DNA of 64,000 nucleotides from Bacillota bacterium (GTDB taxonomy: Bacteria > Bacillota > Clostridia > Christensenellales > Pumilibacteraceae), in contig WRLT01000001.1 in the NCBI GenBank assembly GCA_009777485.1, forward strand, positions 248,001 to 312,000, read 5' to 3'. The notes under the pieces were generated by a model, which made no database searches, was not told the origin of the DNA, and was given only the letters and a program-made list of their open reading frames with translations. Of the stretch, positions 45,208-53,312 are shown one piece after another (the first letter of the stretch is position 1; the number at the start of each line of letters is the position of its first letter). The translations under genes and the position numbers were made by a program.

Positions 45208-45237
45208 ATTGTACAAAAAAGGACGGTAAAGCTGCAA
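45208..45237 (-). promoter_or_regulatory. Promoter of the 1328-residue surface-protein gene
   Basis: Minus strand TTGCAG (45232-45237), 18-bp spacer, TACAAT (45208-45213); AGGAG and the ATG at 45167 follow. The 26-bp shared box starts 4 bp upstream of the -35, the place of an activator site. Confidence 0.7.
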
Positions 45238-45241
45238 ATTT

Positions 45242-45267
45242 AAAACGTAGTACCAAAGTATGATTTT
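45242..45267 (-). promoter_or_regulatory. Shared 26-bp box, copy 1 (putative LuxR operator)
   Basis: Read on the minus strand AAAATCATACTTTGG then TACTACGTTTT. It is identical to 45649-45674 and in both cases ends 4-5 bp upstream of a -35 box. It is only weakly symmetric. Being next to LuxR-type genes, it is a good candidate activator site. Confidence 0.65.
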
Positions 45268-45278
45268 ATATTTAATGA

Positions 45279-45364
45279 CAATTTACAACTGACAACTGAC
45301 GAATTTCGGCTAAATTTTTTAATAATATTTTAGCAATAATTTGTCAGTTGTCAGTTGTAAATTG
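45279..45364. repeat. 86-bp palindrome, copy 1
   Basis: Arms CAATTTACAACTGACAACTG / CAGTTGTCAGTTGTAAATTG extending inward to about 27 bp, loop AT-rich (TTTTTTAATAATA). The stop codon of the small LuxR gene (45344) lies inside it, so the last dozen residues of that protein are encoded by palindrome DNA. About 90-95% identical to 45685-45770. Confidence 0.88.
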
Positions 45365-45577
45365 TAAGTTGTGCGTTTTCAATGACTTTGCTATAAATTC
45401 TTTTTGATTTACGCAATCGGCTTTTTTAAGAATGCGCGAAATGTGCGTCTTTAACGTGCTTACCGAAATAAACAATTCCGCCGCCATTGCCGCGTTGCTT
45501 TTGCCTTGCATAATCAGCGCGGCAACGTCTTGCTCGCGGCTGGTTAATTCTAAAAGGAAATGTTGATTTGCTTGCAT
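45344..45577 (-). CDS. Stand-alone LuxR-type DNA-binding protein
   Basis: A 77-residue protein that is little more than a GerE/LuxR helix-turn-helix: LTSREQDVAALIMQGKSNAA, then AELFISVSTLKTHISRILKK. It is about 75% identical to the C-terminal 57 residues of the membrane protein at 45807-48287. The C-terminal KTHNLQFTTDN comes from the palindrome. AAAGGAG precedes the ATG. No receiver or ligand-binding domain is attached, so it may dimerise with, or compete with, the tethered protein. Its promoter carries the shared 26-bp box, suggesting autoregulation. Confidence 0.88.
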   Translation of the reverse strand: MQANQHFLLELTSREQDVAALIMQGKSNAAMAAELFISVSTLKTHISRILKKADCVNQKEFIAKSLKTHNLQFTTDN

Positions 45578-45615
45578 AGGTTTTACTGCTCCTTTGGTAT
45601 GAGACTACTATAAAC

Positions 45616-45643
45616 ACTATACAAAAAAACTACGGTTTGTAAA
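45616..45643 (-). promoter_or_regulatory. Promoter of the small LuxR gene
   Basis: Minus strand TTTACA (45638-45643), 16-bp spacer, TATAGT (45616-45621), 38 nt upstream of the ATG. The shared box ends 5 bp upstream of the -35. Confidence 0.68.
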
Positions 45644-45648
45644 AATCC

Positions 45649-45674
45649 AAAACGTAGTACCAAAGTATGATTTT
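45649..45674 (-). promoter_or_regulatory. Shared 26-bp box, copy 2 (putative LuxR operator)
   Basis: Identical over 26 bp to the box at 45242-45267, with the same placement relative to its promoter. The flanking promoter bases differ between the two copies, so the box is conserved beyond its surroundings. Confidence 0.65.
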
Positions 45675-45684
45675 TATTTATTGA

Positions 45685-45770
45685 CAACTTACAACTGACA
45701 ACTGACAAATTTCGGCTAAATTTTTTAATAATATTTTAGCAATAATTTGTCAGTTGTCAGTTGTAAATTG
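45685..45770. repeat. 86-bp palindrome, copy 2
   Basis: Second copy, lying between the stop of the 826-residue gene (45807) and the shared box. The left arm has one CTT for TTT change. It could end transcription of the large gene or be a small mobile palindrome carried with the LuxR duplication. Confidence 0.88.
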
Positions 45771-45806
45771 TCGGTTGTAAATTGTACTTCGTGATTTTCA
45801 ATACAA

Positions 45807-48287
45807 TTACAATCTATACTTTGTTATAAACTCTTTTTGATTGGTGCAGTTTGCTTTTTCTAATATGCGCGAAATGTGCGTCTTTAACGTGCTTACCGAA
45901 ATAAACAATTCTCCTGCCATTACCGCTAAGCTTTTGCCTTGCATAATCAGTTTTGCTACTTCTAACTCGCGTTCGGTTAAATCCTGCGGAAATGCGTAAG
46001 GGTACACAGGCGCGGCAGCATCGGCGGCGGCAACGGACGCGGGCGCGGGCTTTCTTTTTACAAACCAAATTCCAAACACCGCACCGCCTGCCAACATAAC
46101 AGACGCAAACGTAATGATTACATATATCCACCAGTCCGTGCCTTGATGCGGCTGTGTTTTGATTTGCGTAACCGACGCCTCGCCCGCTTGCGTGTTTTCG
46201 TCGCCCTTAATCCGCGCAAAAACGTAATAGGTAGTGTCGGCGTCTAAATTAACAAACGTTACATCGGTTTGCCAGCCCGTTTCGGGAACGGCAGAGGTTT
46301 TACTAACCGCGTACTCCACAATTTGCCCTTCCTGTACCTCTACGGGGCTTACGGTTATGCTAAATGCCGAAACCTGTACATCTTGGGAAGAAACTGCATT
46401 CGGCGCGGCCGCGCCCGCCGTTTTAAATATCGTAAAATTCGCATAGGCCGTATGCGCCGCTAAATTTTGCGTTGCCGAAAATTGCACCCGCACGGTATAA
46501 TCGCCCGCAGTAACAGGAACATCCGCAGTAAAGTTATCCGCGCCGTACACCGAATAAGCTATTGCCGCCGCGCCGTCATGCCCGCTTATGTTTGGTGCTT
46601 GCGCCGCCGTGAGATACGTCCAGTTTGCAATGGTAACACTGCCCGCGCCCGATAACTGCGCTAGGGTAAAAACCCCTAAAAATATATCCTGCGCCCCGCT
46701 GAAAAATCCGCCGCCGTCCGATACATCAACGGTAACGGCGTACGTGCCTGCGTTTACGGGCAAATCTGCTGTTTTAGGGTAAAGCGTGCCTTGCGTGCCC
46801 TCGTAATATACCGTTACCGCACCCAGTCCGTCCGCACCGCTTACTGCCCCTATACCCTGCGGCGAACCGTTAAAGCTAGCAGCGGGAAAGCTGAAAGTTA
46901 AATCGTCCGCAGAGGGCGTTTTGCGGATTAAAAACTCGGCGTCCGCCGTACCCGCAAAGCGCGCTATAAAGCGCACGGTAAGGCTTGCCGTACCCACGTT
47001 TATGTTGTCTTGTATAGCGTCTATCTCGAAATCCGAACCGCGCATAAGCGTAAGTGTTTTACCGTTTAGGTGCGCCGTTATGGATTCGGGAAAAATTTCC
47101 GCGCCCGTATATTCGGCAGACGGCACCACTACTTGCGCGCCCGTCAAGTCTGCCCGAATATGCGCGGGCATAGGCTGTGCCGTACCGAACAGGCCAGGCA
47201 AAAATCCGTCTAACACCGTAAAGCCGTTGTCCGCGCTGAAAATGCCGCCGACAGTGCCGTCAGTAAGAATATCAAAGGCGGATATTCCGCCGCCGTCTAA
47301 GCCGTCGGGGTTATCGGTAAACGTACCCGCTATACTGTCTAAGGCGTAGTTGTTTTCTAGGGTAGTATTTGCTGCATCGGCGGCGGTAATACGTCCGCTT
47401 ATATTTCCCGTAATTTCGCTGTTTAGCGCAACACACTCTTTAATAGTTGCTGCGCTATCCGCTCTTCCTACAATGCCGCCCGCGTTTCCTTGCGCGGCAA
47501 TTACCTCATTTACGGCATAATTGCGCAACAGCATTCCTCTGCTTATGCGCCCCGCAATACCGCCCGCTTCGGGGTAATCGCCTAAGGAACTTACGCTGCC
47601 AAATACATAGCAATCTATTATGGACGGATTTTGTGAGGCGGTGGAAGACGCCCCCACAAGGCCTGCAATGCCGCCCGTAAAGGCAGTGCCCTGAACCGTT
47701 CCGATAAAGCTGCTGTTTTGAATAATGCCGTTTTGATATAAAAAACCCGCAATGCCGCCGGTTTCATCGCCCGCATTAATACTGCCTGTCACCGATACGT
47801 TTTTGATAACACCGTTTACATTGCCGAACAATCCGCCTTCCGTTATGCCCGTATTATCCATACGCAGGTTGGTTATAGAATAACCTGCCCCGTCAAAAGT
47901 TCCGCTAAAATTCCCCGATATGCCGATAGGCACCCAACCCGTGCCGCTGCCGTACACAGATACATCTATATCCGCAGCCATCGTTACGGTTTTTCCGCTA
48001 AAACTAAAAGCCGCTATGCCCTCGCCGTTTACGATTTGAGAAAGCCCCGCTAATTCGTCCGCCGTACTAATTACAAAATCTGCCGCGTTTGTATCGGCGG
48101 AATACCAAAAAGTATCGGGGATTCCCGTTGCGCCCGTATCCGCGTGCGCGTTTAAACCGCCGCCGCGCTGTAAAGCCGCCGCCGCAAAAAAACACAAAAG
48201 CCCGCATAAAACCGCCGCCGCAAAAATTGCCCCGCGCCGCTGCACCGTTGTATGTGTTTTTATTTTGTAGAATCTCATCCTATCCAT
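45807..48287 (-). CDS. Membrane-tethered LuxR regulator with GLUG/MBG ectodomain
   Basis: An 826-residue protein. An N-terminal hydrophobic segment (about 20-42) leads to a GLUG-type region (GGLFGNVNGVIKNVSVTGSI, GGIAGFLYQNG, GGIAGLVG, GGIAGRIS, GGIVGRAD; about residues 140-300), then MBG-like domains (NVGTASLTVRF; NAGTYAVTVDVSDGGGFF), a FN3-like domain (FVNLDADTTYYVFARIKGD) and a membrane helix (about 719-744, WIYVIITFASVMLAGGAVFG). The cytoplasmic tail is a LuxR/GerE helix-turn-helix (770-826; LTERELEVAKLIMQGKS). I infer a one-component sensor: extracellular adhesin-like domain, cytoplasmic DNA binding. The ATG at 48287 has no clear ribosome site. Confidence 0.87.
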   Translation of the reverse strand: MDRMRFYKIKTHTTVQRRGAIFAAAVLCGLLCFFAAAALQRGGGLNAHADTGATGIPDTFWYSADTNAADFVISTADELAGLSQIVNGEGIAAFSFSGKTVTMAADIDVSVYGSGTGWVPIGISGNFSGTFDGAGYSITNLRMDNTGITEGGLFGNVNGVIKNVSVTGSINAGDETGGIAGFLYQNGIIQNSSFIGTVQGTAFTGGIAGLVGASSTASQNPSIIDCYVFGSVSSLGDYPEAGGIAGRISRGMLLRNYAVNEVIAAQGNAGGIVGRADSAATIKECVALNSEITGNISGRITAADAANTTLENNYALDSIAGTFTDNPDGLDGGGISAFDILTDGTVGGIFSADNGFTVLDGFLPGLFGTAQPMPAHIRADLTGAQVVVPSAEYTGAEIFPESITAHLNGKTLTLMRGSDFEIDAIQDNINVGTASLTVRFIARFAGTADAEFLIRKTPSADDLTFSFPAASFNGSPQGIGAVSGADGLGAVTVYYEGTQGTLYPKTADLPVNAGTYAVTVDVSDGGGFFSGAQDIFLGVFTLAQLSGAGSVTIANWTYLTAAQAPNISGHDGAAAIAYSVYGADNFTADVPVTAGDYTVRVQFSATQNLAAHTAYANFTIFKTAGAAAPNAVSSQDVQVSAFSITVSPVEVQEGQIVEYAVSKTSAVPETGWQTDVTFVNLDADTTYYVFARIKGDENTQAGEASVTQIKTQPHQGTDWWIYVIITFASVMLAGGAVFGIWFVKRKPAPASVAAADAAAPVYPYAFPQDLTERELEVAKLIMQGKSLAVMAGELFISVSTLKTHISRILEKANCTNQKEFITKYRL

Positions 48288-48338
48288 ACGTGCCGCTTTG
48301 CCCGCTGTATGCCCCGCGCTATCTATACTAATGTAGCC

Positions 48339-49475
48339 TTACAGCCCCATTATTATCCCGCGCCGAAGTATTTCTAAAAACATTCTGCCGTCGTGATACG
48401 GCCCGCGTGCCTCACTGCACAGCGGAACATCCAGCAATCTGCCTTCCTTAGTTTTTCCCCAGTACCAGCCGCCGGTAAATATAAGCTCGTCTTTTATGTA
48501 GCTCCACAGCGTTTTAGCCGCGTCTAAGTGCGCTTCGGATTTTGATATGGCATATAAGTTTAACAGCGCGATAATAGACTCCGCCTGAACCCAGCCGATG
48601 CGGTCGTAGTCGGGCTTTTTGCCTATTTTGCGGTACATCATTGCCTCGTTGTCAAAGCCGTCTTTTAATGCGGTTTCGGCTAATCGCTTAATCATGGCAA
48701 CATCGTCGCGCGTTAGCTCGCCCAACACTTGCGCGGCGTTAGAAAGCGTCCACGACGCTTGCATATTCAGCCCGAAATCCACTACCTCCGAAATCCCGCG
48801 AAAATGCTGGTCTAGATAAACCTCTAAGCTGCCCAGCTTTTCGTTGTACAAATACCGCTTGAAAACCTCGTATACGTACAGCAGTGAATTGCGTACATTC
48901 TCGTCTTTGGTTAGCATATAAAAGTCTACATAGGCCTCTAAAATGCGCAACATGGTTTTGGTTGTGCGCTCGGCGTTTTCTTCTGCCTTAGTGTTCATCA
49001 TAGGCGTAAAGCACCAGTCAAATTGTTCGCGGTATCCGTTTCGGCGGCGGCAGCGGAATTCCAGCGTGTTAAAGCATTCGTATGCCTGCTTTAAAACATT
49101 ATGGTCGCGCGTTGCGTCAAAGTGCGCCGAAAACGCATACAGTGCCAGCGCGGTTACCTCTGTGCGCTTTAACGTATCCAACGGAACGCCCTCGCACGTT
49201 ACCGAATAATGCAAGCCGCCGTAGGTAGGGTCTACCATGTGCTTTATGATATATTCATACGCCCACGTGGCCGCGTCTAATAAGGCGGGCTTTTTTAAAA
49301 CTTGAAACGCACGCGAAAAAAACCATAACATTTTTAGGTGCATATCCGCGCCTTTGGGGGCGTCGCGGTTTACCATGCCGCCCTTATAGCCTCCGTAAAA
49401 GCCGCCGCGCTCGTCGCGCAAGCTTAGCCAAAACGGAATAAACCTCTCGTTAATTTGTTCTAAAATCTCGTTCAA
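48339..49475 (-). CDS. AGE-family epimerase (cellobiose 2-epimerase-like)
   Basis: A 378-residue (alpha/alpha)6-barrel sugar epimerase: FWLSLRDERGGFYGGY, KMLWFFSRAF, YGGLHYSV, the catalytic-region WVQAESIIALLN and GPYHDGRMFLEI with the expected histidine. Enzymes of this family epimerise cellobiose or N-acylglucosamine at C2. Cellobiose 2-epimerase is favoured by SRAFQV and WYWGKTKEGR, but this is not certain. It starts with TTG at 49475 behind AGAGGAG. The 826-residue regulator follows 51 bp downstream and may share the transcript. Confidence 0.82.
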   Translation of the reverse strand: MNEILEQINERFIPFWLSLRDERGGFYGGYKGGMVNRDAPKGADMHLKMLWFFSRAFQVLKKPALLDAATWAYEYIIKHMVDPTYGGLHYSVTCEGVPLDTLKRTEVTALALYAFSAHFDATRDHNVLKQAYECFNTLEFRCRRRNGYREQFDWCFTPMMNTKAEENAERTTKTMLRILEAYVDFYMLTKDENVRNSLLYVYEVFKRYLYNEKLGSLEVYLDQHFRGISEVVDFGLNMQASWTLSNAAQVLGELTRDDVAMIKRLAETALKDGFDNEAMMYRKIGKKPDYDRIGWVQAESIIALLNLYAISKSEAHLDAAKTLWSYIKDELIFTGGWYWGKTKEGRLLDVPLCSEARGPYHDGRMFLEILRRGIIMGL

Positions 49476-49512
49476 GACTTTCTCCTCTGCCTTACATTTA
49501 TTTATGATTATA

Positions 49513-49785
49513 TCACTTGCCTGACGAACTGTCTACTTGATTTTTTGTGCCGTTTGAATCGCGCTTTTTTTCTTGCTCCGCCTCTTCTTTAAGCACTCTT
49601 TTAAGCTCTTTATCCGCTATGCGCTCGCGCCACATTACCACACAACGCCAAATAGTCAACGCAAGCACCGCCGCACCGAACACTACGGCTAAAAAAAGCC
49701 ATAGCATATCGTAGTTAAACGGTTTCGGCGTAGGGTCGGGCGCAAAGCTTTCTAAGCGCGTAATTTGTAAAAGTGTAGAAATCAA
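49513..49785 (-). CDS. Small single-helix membrane protein
   Basis: A 90-residue protein with one membrane helix (LWLFLAVVFGAAVLALTIW) and a charged coiled tail (ADKELKRVLKEEAEQEKKRD). It starts with TTG at 49785 behind GAGAGG and ends 37 bp before the epimerase start. No family recognised. It lies 17 bp after the J-domain gene, so an operon is likely. Confidence 0.6.
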   Translation of the reverse strand: MISTLLQITRLESFAPDPTPKPFNYDMLWLFLAVVFGAAVLALTIWRCVVMWRERIADKELKRVLKEEAEQEKKRDSNGTKNQVDSSSGK

Positions 49786-49802
49786 TTTTTAACCTCTCTC
49801 TC

Positions 49803-51113
49803 CTATATCGGCTCGTACCGCGCATACAGCGTTACGGGCAAATGTGAATTTTCTATCTCGCGCCAATCCATCAAAAGAACAGCATTCTCGTCGGCAACCC
49901 GCACTGCATCACCCTGCTCGGGCACTAAAAACCAGCCTATAAATTGTGCATTTGGCGGCGTGACAAGAATAATATTAGAAAAAATAGTTTCTCCCTCTTG
50001 GCGGGTATACGGCACAACGGTTCCTATACCGCCGCCAACACTGACATATTCGTCATCGTCTATATCTTCTTTATACCTATAAATAACCGAAATATCGTTG
50101 ATTGCCCAACGCGCGTACAGCACGGCAGTTTCCGCCCCCCATAAGCTAGTCGCCAAACTTGTCGAACTTGCGGGAAGCTGTATCGAATTAGACGGAGGAT
50201 TAGGGTCAGACGAAGCAAAATCGCCTCCGTCTGCCGCAAATCGGTACCAGCCCATAAACGTGTAGCCCAAACGCTGCCCGCTTAAAGAGGGCACATTTTC
50301 GCGCCCGCGCTCGTACATGTAAACTTGAACCGTTTCGGTTGCGGGAATTCTGCCGTCCATAAAATGCAGGGTTACGTCCATAGACAGACGCGGAGGAGGT
50401 TCTTTCCAACGCGCGTATAGGGTAATGGTTTTGGTAGGTGTGTACGGAAAAGTTAAGGCTTGACTTTCGTCACTTTCGTCGTTATCCTTTGTTTCAAACC
50501 ACCCCACAAAATCAAGCCCGTTATTCTGCACCAACTCGGGCGCGTCAACCTCGCCGCCCTTTCGTACCGTTTCAGAAATATTTGCCTGCCCCGTTACGCC
50601 GTAATCAAAGGTTACGGTATATTTAGGCGTGCCGAATATTACGCCCAGCGCAATCGAAACGCCCAGCACAACCGCCGCACCCGCAGCTATCAGCGATATC
50701 ATCATCGTGCGGCGGAACTTTGCCTTTTCGTCGCGCACCTTTTGCATGGTTGCCGCATATTTTTCGGCGCGCGTCAGCGGCCTTTTCGGTGCGGCGGGCG
50801 CGGCGGCAGATTTTTGCGCGGACGGGTCGGGCTGCTCTTGAACGGGCTCAGGCTCGGGCTCTATGCGGTTAAATATCCCCGTAGCAATTCCCTTGCTTTC
50901 TAAAAAAACGCAATGCTCGCGCCGTTTTTCGGCGTCTAACAGCGTATCGTTAGCCTCTTGAACATTACGAAACTTAGCCCCCGCTGTCGCGTCGCCTTGA
51001 TTTAAATCCGGATGGTACTTTTTTGCAAGCTTTCTGTGTGCCTCGCGGATTTGCGTGTCTGTTGCGTCATACTCGACGCCCAGTATTTTAAAATAGTTTT
51101 TGATTGCCGCCAT
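49803..51113 (-). CDS. DnaJ domain fused to membrane helix and B-repeats
   Basis: A 436-residue protein. Residues 6-66 form a J domain with an intact HPD motif (34-36, KKYHPDLNQG) that should stimulate a cytosolic Hsp70. A Glu/Pro/Ala linker leads to a membrane helix (136-160). The outside part has two clear Listeria-Bacteroides (InlB B-type) repeats (FVGWFETKD...LYARW; FMGWYRFA...LYARWA) and a third diverged one (FIGWFLVPE...LYARYEP). The topology is J domain in, B-repeats out. J-domain chaperones with extracellular B-repeats are not a standard architecture. Confidence 0.88.
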   Translation of the reverse strand: MAAIKNYFKILGVEYDATDTQIREAHRKLAKKYHPDLNQGDATAGAKFRNVQEANDTLLDAEKRREHCVFLESKGIATGIFNRIEPEPEPVQEQPDPSAQKSAAAPAAPKRPLTRAEKYAATMQKVRDEKAKFRRTMMISLIAAGAAVVLGVSIALGVIFGTPKYTVTFDYGVTGQANISETVRKGGEVDAPELVQNNGLDFVGWFETKDNDESDESQALTFPYTPTKTITLYARWKEPPPRLSMDVTLHFMDGRIPATETVQVYMYERGRENVPSLSGQRLGYTFMGWYRFAADGGDFASSDPNPPSNSIQLPASSTSLATSLWGAETAVLYARWAINDISVIYRYKEDIDDDEYVSVGGGIGTVVPYTRQEGETIFSNIILVTPPNAQFIGWFLVPEQGDAVRVADENAVLLMDWREIENSHLPVTLYARYEPI

Positions 51114-51177
51114 TGGCTACCCTCATTTGATTTACCTAAATTTTGCTTTATGGTAGTATGTCCCGTTTACAGATTAT

Positions 51178-52116
51178 TTAAAGTCGGCTCTCCGCTTGCC
51201 AAACGCGCACATAATCTACCTCCATAACTGCCGAAGTAAATTCGGGCGGAGGGGTACGCATGCCGTCAAACATTCCGCCTATCGCCAAATTTAACAGCAT
51301 ATGAAACTCTTGGTCAAACGGTGCGCGCGGATTTTCTTGTTTAGTCGCGCCGCTTGTAAACCACACGTCCGAATTAACCTCGAATATTTTTACTCCGTTT
51401 ACAAACCATTCAAGATAATCCTCGTGCCAGTCTACGCGGTAAATATTGAAATGCTGGATAGAACGCCCCTCGCCTAATATATGGTATCTATCACTGTACT
51501 TGTGCCCCGCTATACCGGGCGCAGTGCCGTAATGCAGTGCAACCGCAACGCGGTCGGTTATGCGCCCGCGCGCTTCCATAATATCAATCTCACCCGAACG
51601 CGGCCAACCGCCATACGCGCCGTGCTCGGACACTTCGGGGTTTACAGGCTCTGGCATCATCCAAAAAGCAGGCCATAGCGCAACGCCTGCGGGCAAGCTT
51701 ATCCGCGCCTCAAACCGTCCGTACATTTGCGAAAACTTGCCTTTTGTGCGAATACGTGCTGACGTAAATTCTTGATGAAACGGCTCGTCCCGATACATAA
51801 AGTCGGTGCGCTCGCGCTTTGCGGTAATTTTTAACGTGCCGTTAGAAACCGACACATTGTCTCTTTTATAATATTGCAGTTCTGCATTGCCCCACGCATT
51901 ACTAGGCGGGTGCGAACCGATTCCCGTTTGAAACTCCCATTTGCTTTCATCTAAGGAATTGCCCATAAACTCGTCGCGCCAAACCAGCCGATAGCCAGGA
52001 ACATCCTCGACAGGCGGATAAGGGTCGGGCTCGGTGCAGCCCGTAAAGACGGTTGCCGCACACAATATTACGGTGCATAGAGTGATTAATAAACAAGCTT
52101 TAAATTTTTTCACCAT
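51178..52116 (-). CDS. GH16 beta-glucanase lipoprotein
   Basis: A 312-residue glycoside hydrolase family 16 enzyme. Lipobox TGC at about residue 27, then LVWRDEFMGNSLDESKWEF, GNAELQYYKRDN, WPAFWMMPE, the catalytic SGEIDIMEARG (EIDIME nucleophile and acid/base), HYGTAP, DYLEWFVNG and a C-terminal VMEVDYVRVWQ. Laminarinase-like beta-1,3(4)-glucanase activity on extracellular polysaccharide is likely. I start at the ATG at 52116 (GGAG upstream); a TTG three codons earlier is weaker. Confidence 0.92.
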   Translation of the reverse strand: MVKKFKACLLITLCTVILCAATVFTGCTEPDPYPPVEDVPGYRLVWRDEFMGNSLDESKWEFQTGIGSHPPSNAWGNAELQYYKRDNVSVSNGTLKITAKRERTDFMYRDEPFHQEFTSARIRTKGKFSQMYGRFEARISLPAGVALWPAFWMMPEPVNPEVSEHGAYGGWPRSGEIDIMEARGRITDRVAVALHYGTAPGIAGHKYSDRYHILGEGRSIQHFNIYRVDWHEDYLEWFVNGVKIFEVNSDVWFTSGATKQENPRAPFDQEFHMLLNLAIGGMFDGMRTPPPEFTSAVMEVDYVRVWQAESRL

Positions 52117-52201
52117 ATTCTCCAAGCTTTTTTATAGCGTTACAGCCTATTATACCAAATATATTTGGAGTTGTCAAGGCTAAAATAATGAAAAAACACG
52201 G

Positions 52202-52906
52202 TTATTCGGTAATTTCGATATGCGCGAACGCGCCGCCGCGCCCGTCCGCCAGCACCGCAGTTGCGCGGTTTTCCTCGCGGTAAACGGTAGGAATTATCTT
52301 ATCGCCTGCCACCGCCGCCGCCTTATACTCGGCGCGCACCCGTGTAATGGCGCGCGGCTTAATGCACTCTAACGCCAGCGTAACGTAATGTACGTTGTTC
52401 ATGTGCTGATAAAAATCGATAAAAAAATCAGGCACGGTAAAGGGCGGCAGAATTTGGGGCACCGTATCGGGCACGGCTATGCGGCGCGGCGCGTAAAACA
52501 TTTCTTGCTTAGGGTCTAGCTTAAAGCCCGCGACAAATTCTTTATCTATACGCACAGGGCTTTTAGCCGCCAAATCTATATTCGCGCCGATTGCGTAGCT
52601 TTTAACAATCGGATTATTAGCCGCATCGTAGATAAACGTATTACGCACGCCGTAAAACACGTTGATTTCATGCACGTAGGTAGAAACGGTAACCGCCTCG
52701 CCGTAATCGGGCAAGCGTATAATATCCGCCTGACGCGCCGTTAGATAAATACCGTACCCGCGCGAAATATAATATTCCTTAAAGCCAGGGGCAGCGTCTA
52801 TCTGAAACTGCTCGCAATTAGCTAGCAGGCTAATCATAGCATGCACCGACATTTTTTCATTTGCCGCGATATCCGATATAGTTACTTTATGCTTTAGTGA
52901 AAACAT
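52202..52906 (-). CDS. Acyl-ACP thioesterase
   Basis: A 234-residue double hot-dog protein: FQIDAAPGFKEYYISRGYG, IYLTARQADIIRLPDYG, YDAANNPIVKSYAIGANIDL and FYQHMNNVHYVTLALE, with the asparagine and histidine (MNNVHY) typical of the catalytic half. It releases fatty acids from acyl carrier protein. It lies 12 bp after the cupin gene and shares its promoter. Confidence 0.8.
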   Translation of the reverse strand: MFSLKHKVTISDIAANEKMSVHAMISLLANCEQFQIDAAPGFKEYYISRGYGIYLTARQADIIRLPDYGEAVTVSTYVHEINVFYGVRNTFIYDAANNPIVKSYAIGANIDLAAKSPVRIDKEFVAGFKLDPKQEMFYAPRRIAVPDTVPQILPPFTVPDFFIDFYQHMNNVHYVTLALECIKPRAITRVRAEYKAAAVAGDKIIPTVYREENRATAVLADGRGGAFAHIEITE

Positions 52907-52918
52907 TTTACACCCGCC

Positions 52919-53182
52919 TCACTTAAACTCGTAATATTTTTTGACAGGCTTTGTAACTTTCCACACGCACGAAAGCCCTTTGGGAAACACTACATAATCG
53001 CCCGCGCCGAACTCAGCCGTTTTGCCCTCTCCGTACGAAACACATACCTCGCCCTCAATAATTAGGCAAACTTCTTGACTGTCATAAAACCAGTCAAACT
53101 CCGAAACGCCGCAGCTCCATGTAGGCTTGCCTTCCATATACGCCTTTTCCTGCGCACTCGGCTTTTTTACGGTAATTTCCAT
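52919..53182 (-). CDS. Small cupin-domain protein
   Basis: An 87-residue single cupin of the DUF861/ureidoglycine-hydrolase-like type: KPTWSCGVSEFDWFYDSQEV, EGEVCVSYGEGK, GDYVVFPKGLSCVWKV. Metal-binding His residues of classical cupins are mostly missing. Role unknown. First gene behind the promoter at 53229. Confidence 0.78.
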   Translation of the reverse strand: MEITVKKPSAQEKAYMEGKPTWSCGVSEFDWFYDSQEVCLIIEGEVCVSYGEGKTAEFGAGDYVVFPKGLSCVWKVTKPVKKYYEFK

Positions 53183-53228
53183 AAAATCTAATCTCCTTTT
53201 AAAAATCTGTTATCAATTTGACAACACT

Positions 53229-53258
53229 ATGCTATCACTTTGGTTGTAGATTTGTCAA
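53229..53258 (-). promoter_or_regulatory. Promoter of the cupin-thioesterase operon
   Basis: TTGACA (53253-53258), 18-bp spacer, TAGCAT (53229-53234) on the minus strand. A TTGACAA/TTGTCAA inverted pair spans it and could be an operator for the adjacent divergent XRE protein. Confidence 0.6.
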
Positions 53259-53267
53259 GCCGTTACA

Positions 53268-53276
53268 TGGTATAAT
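53268..53276 (+). promoter_or_regulatory. Extended -10 promoter of the XRE gene
   Basis: TGGTATAAT (TG-N plus a perfect TATAAT) with no convincing -35. The gene's AAAGGAG site and ATG follow about 36 nt later. Confidence 0.6.
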
Positions 53277-53312
53277 ATTCTTTTATAGTTATTTTTTAAA
53301 AGGAGAAAATTT

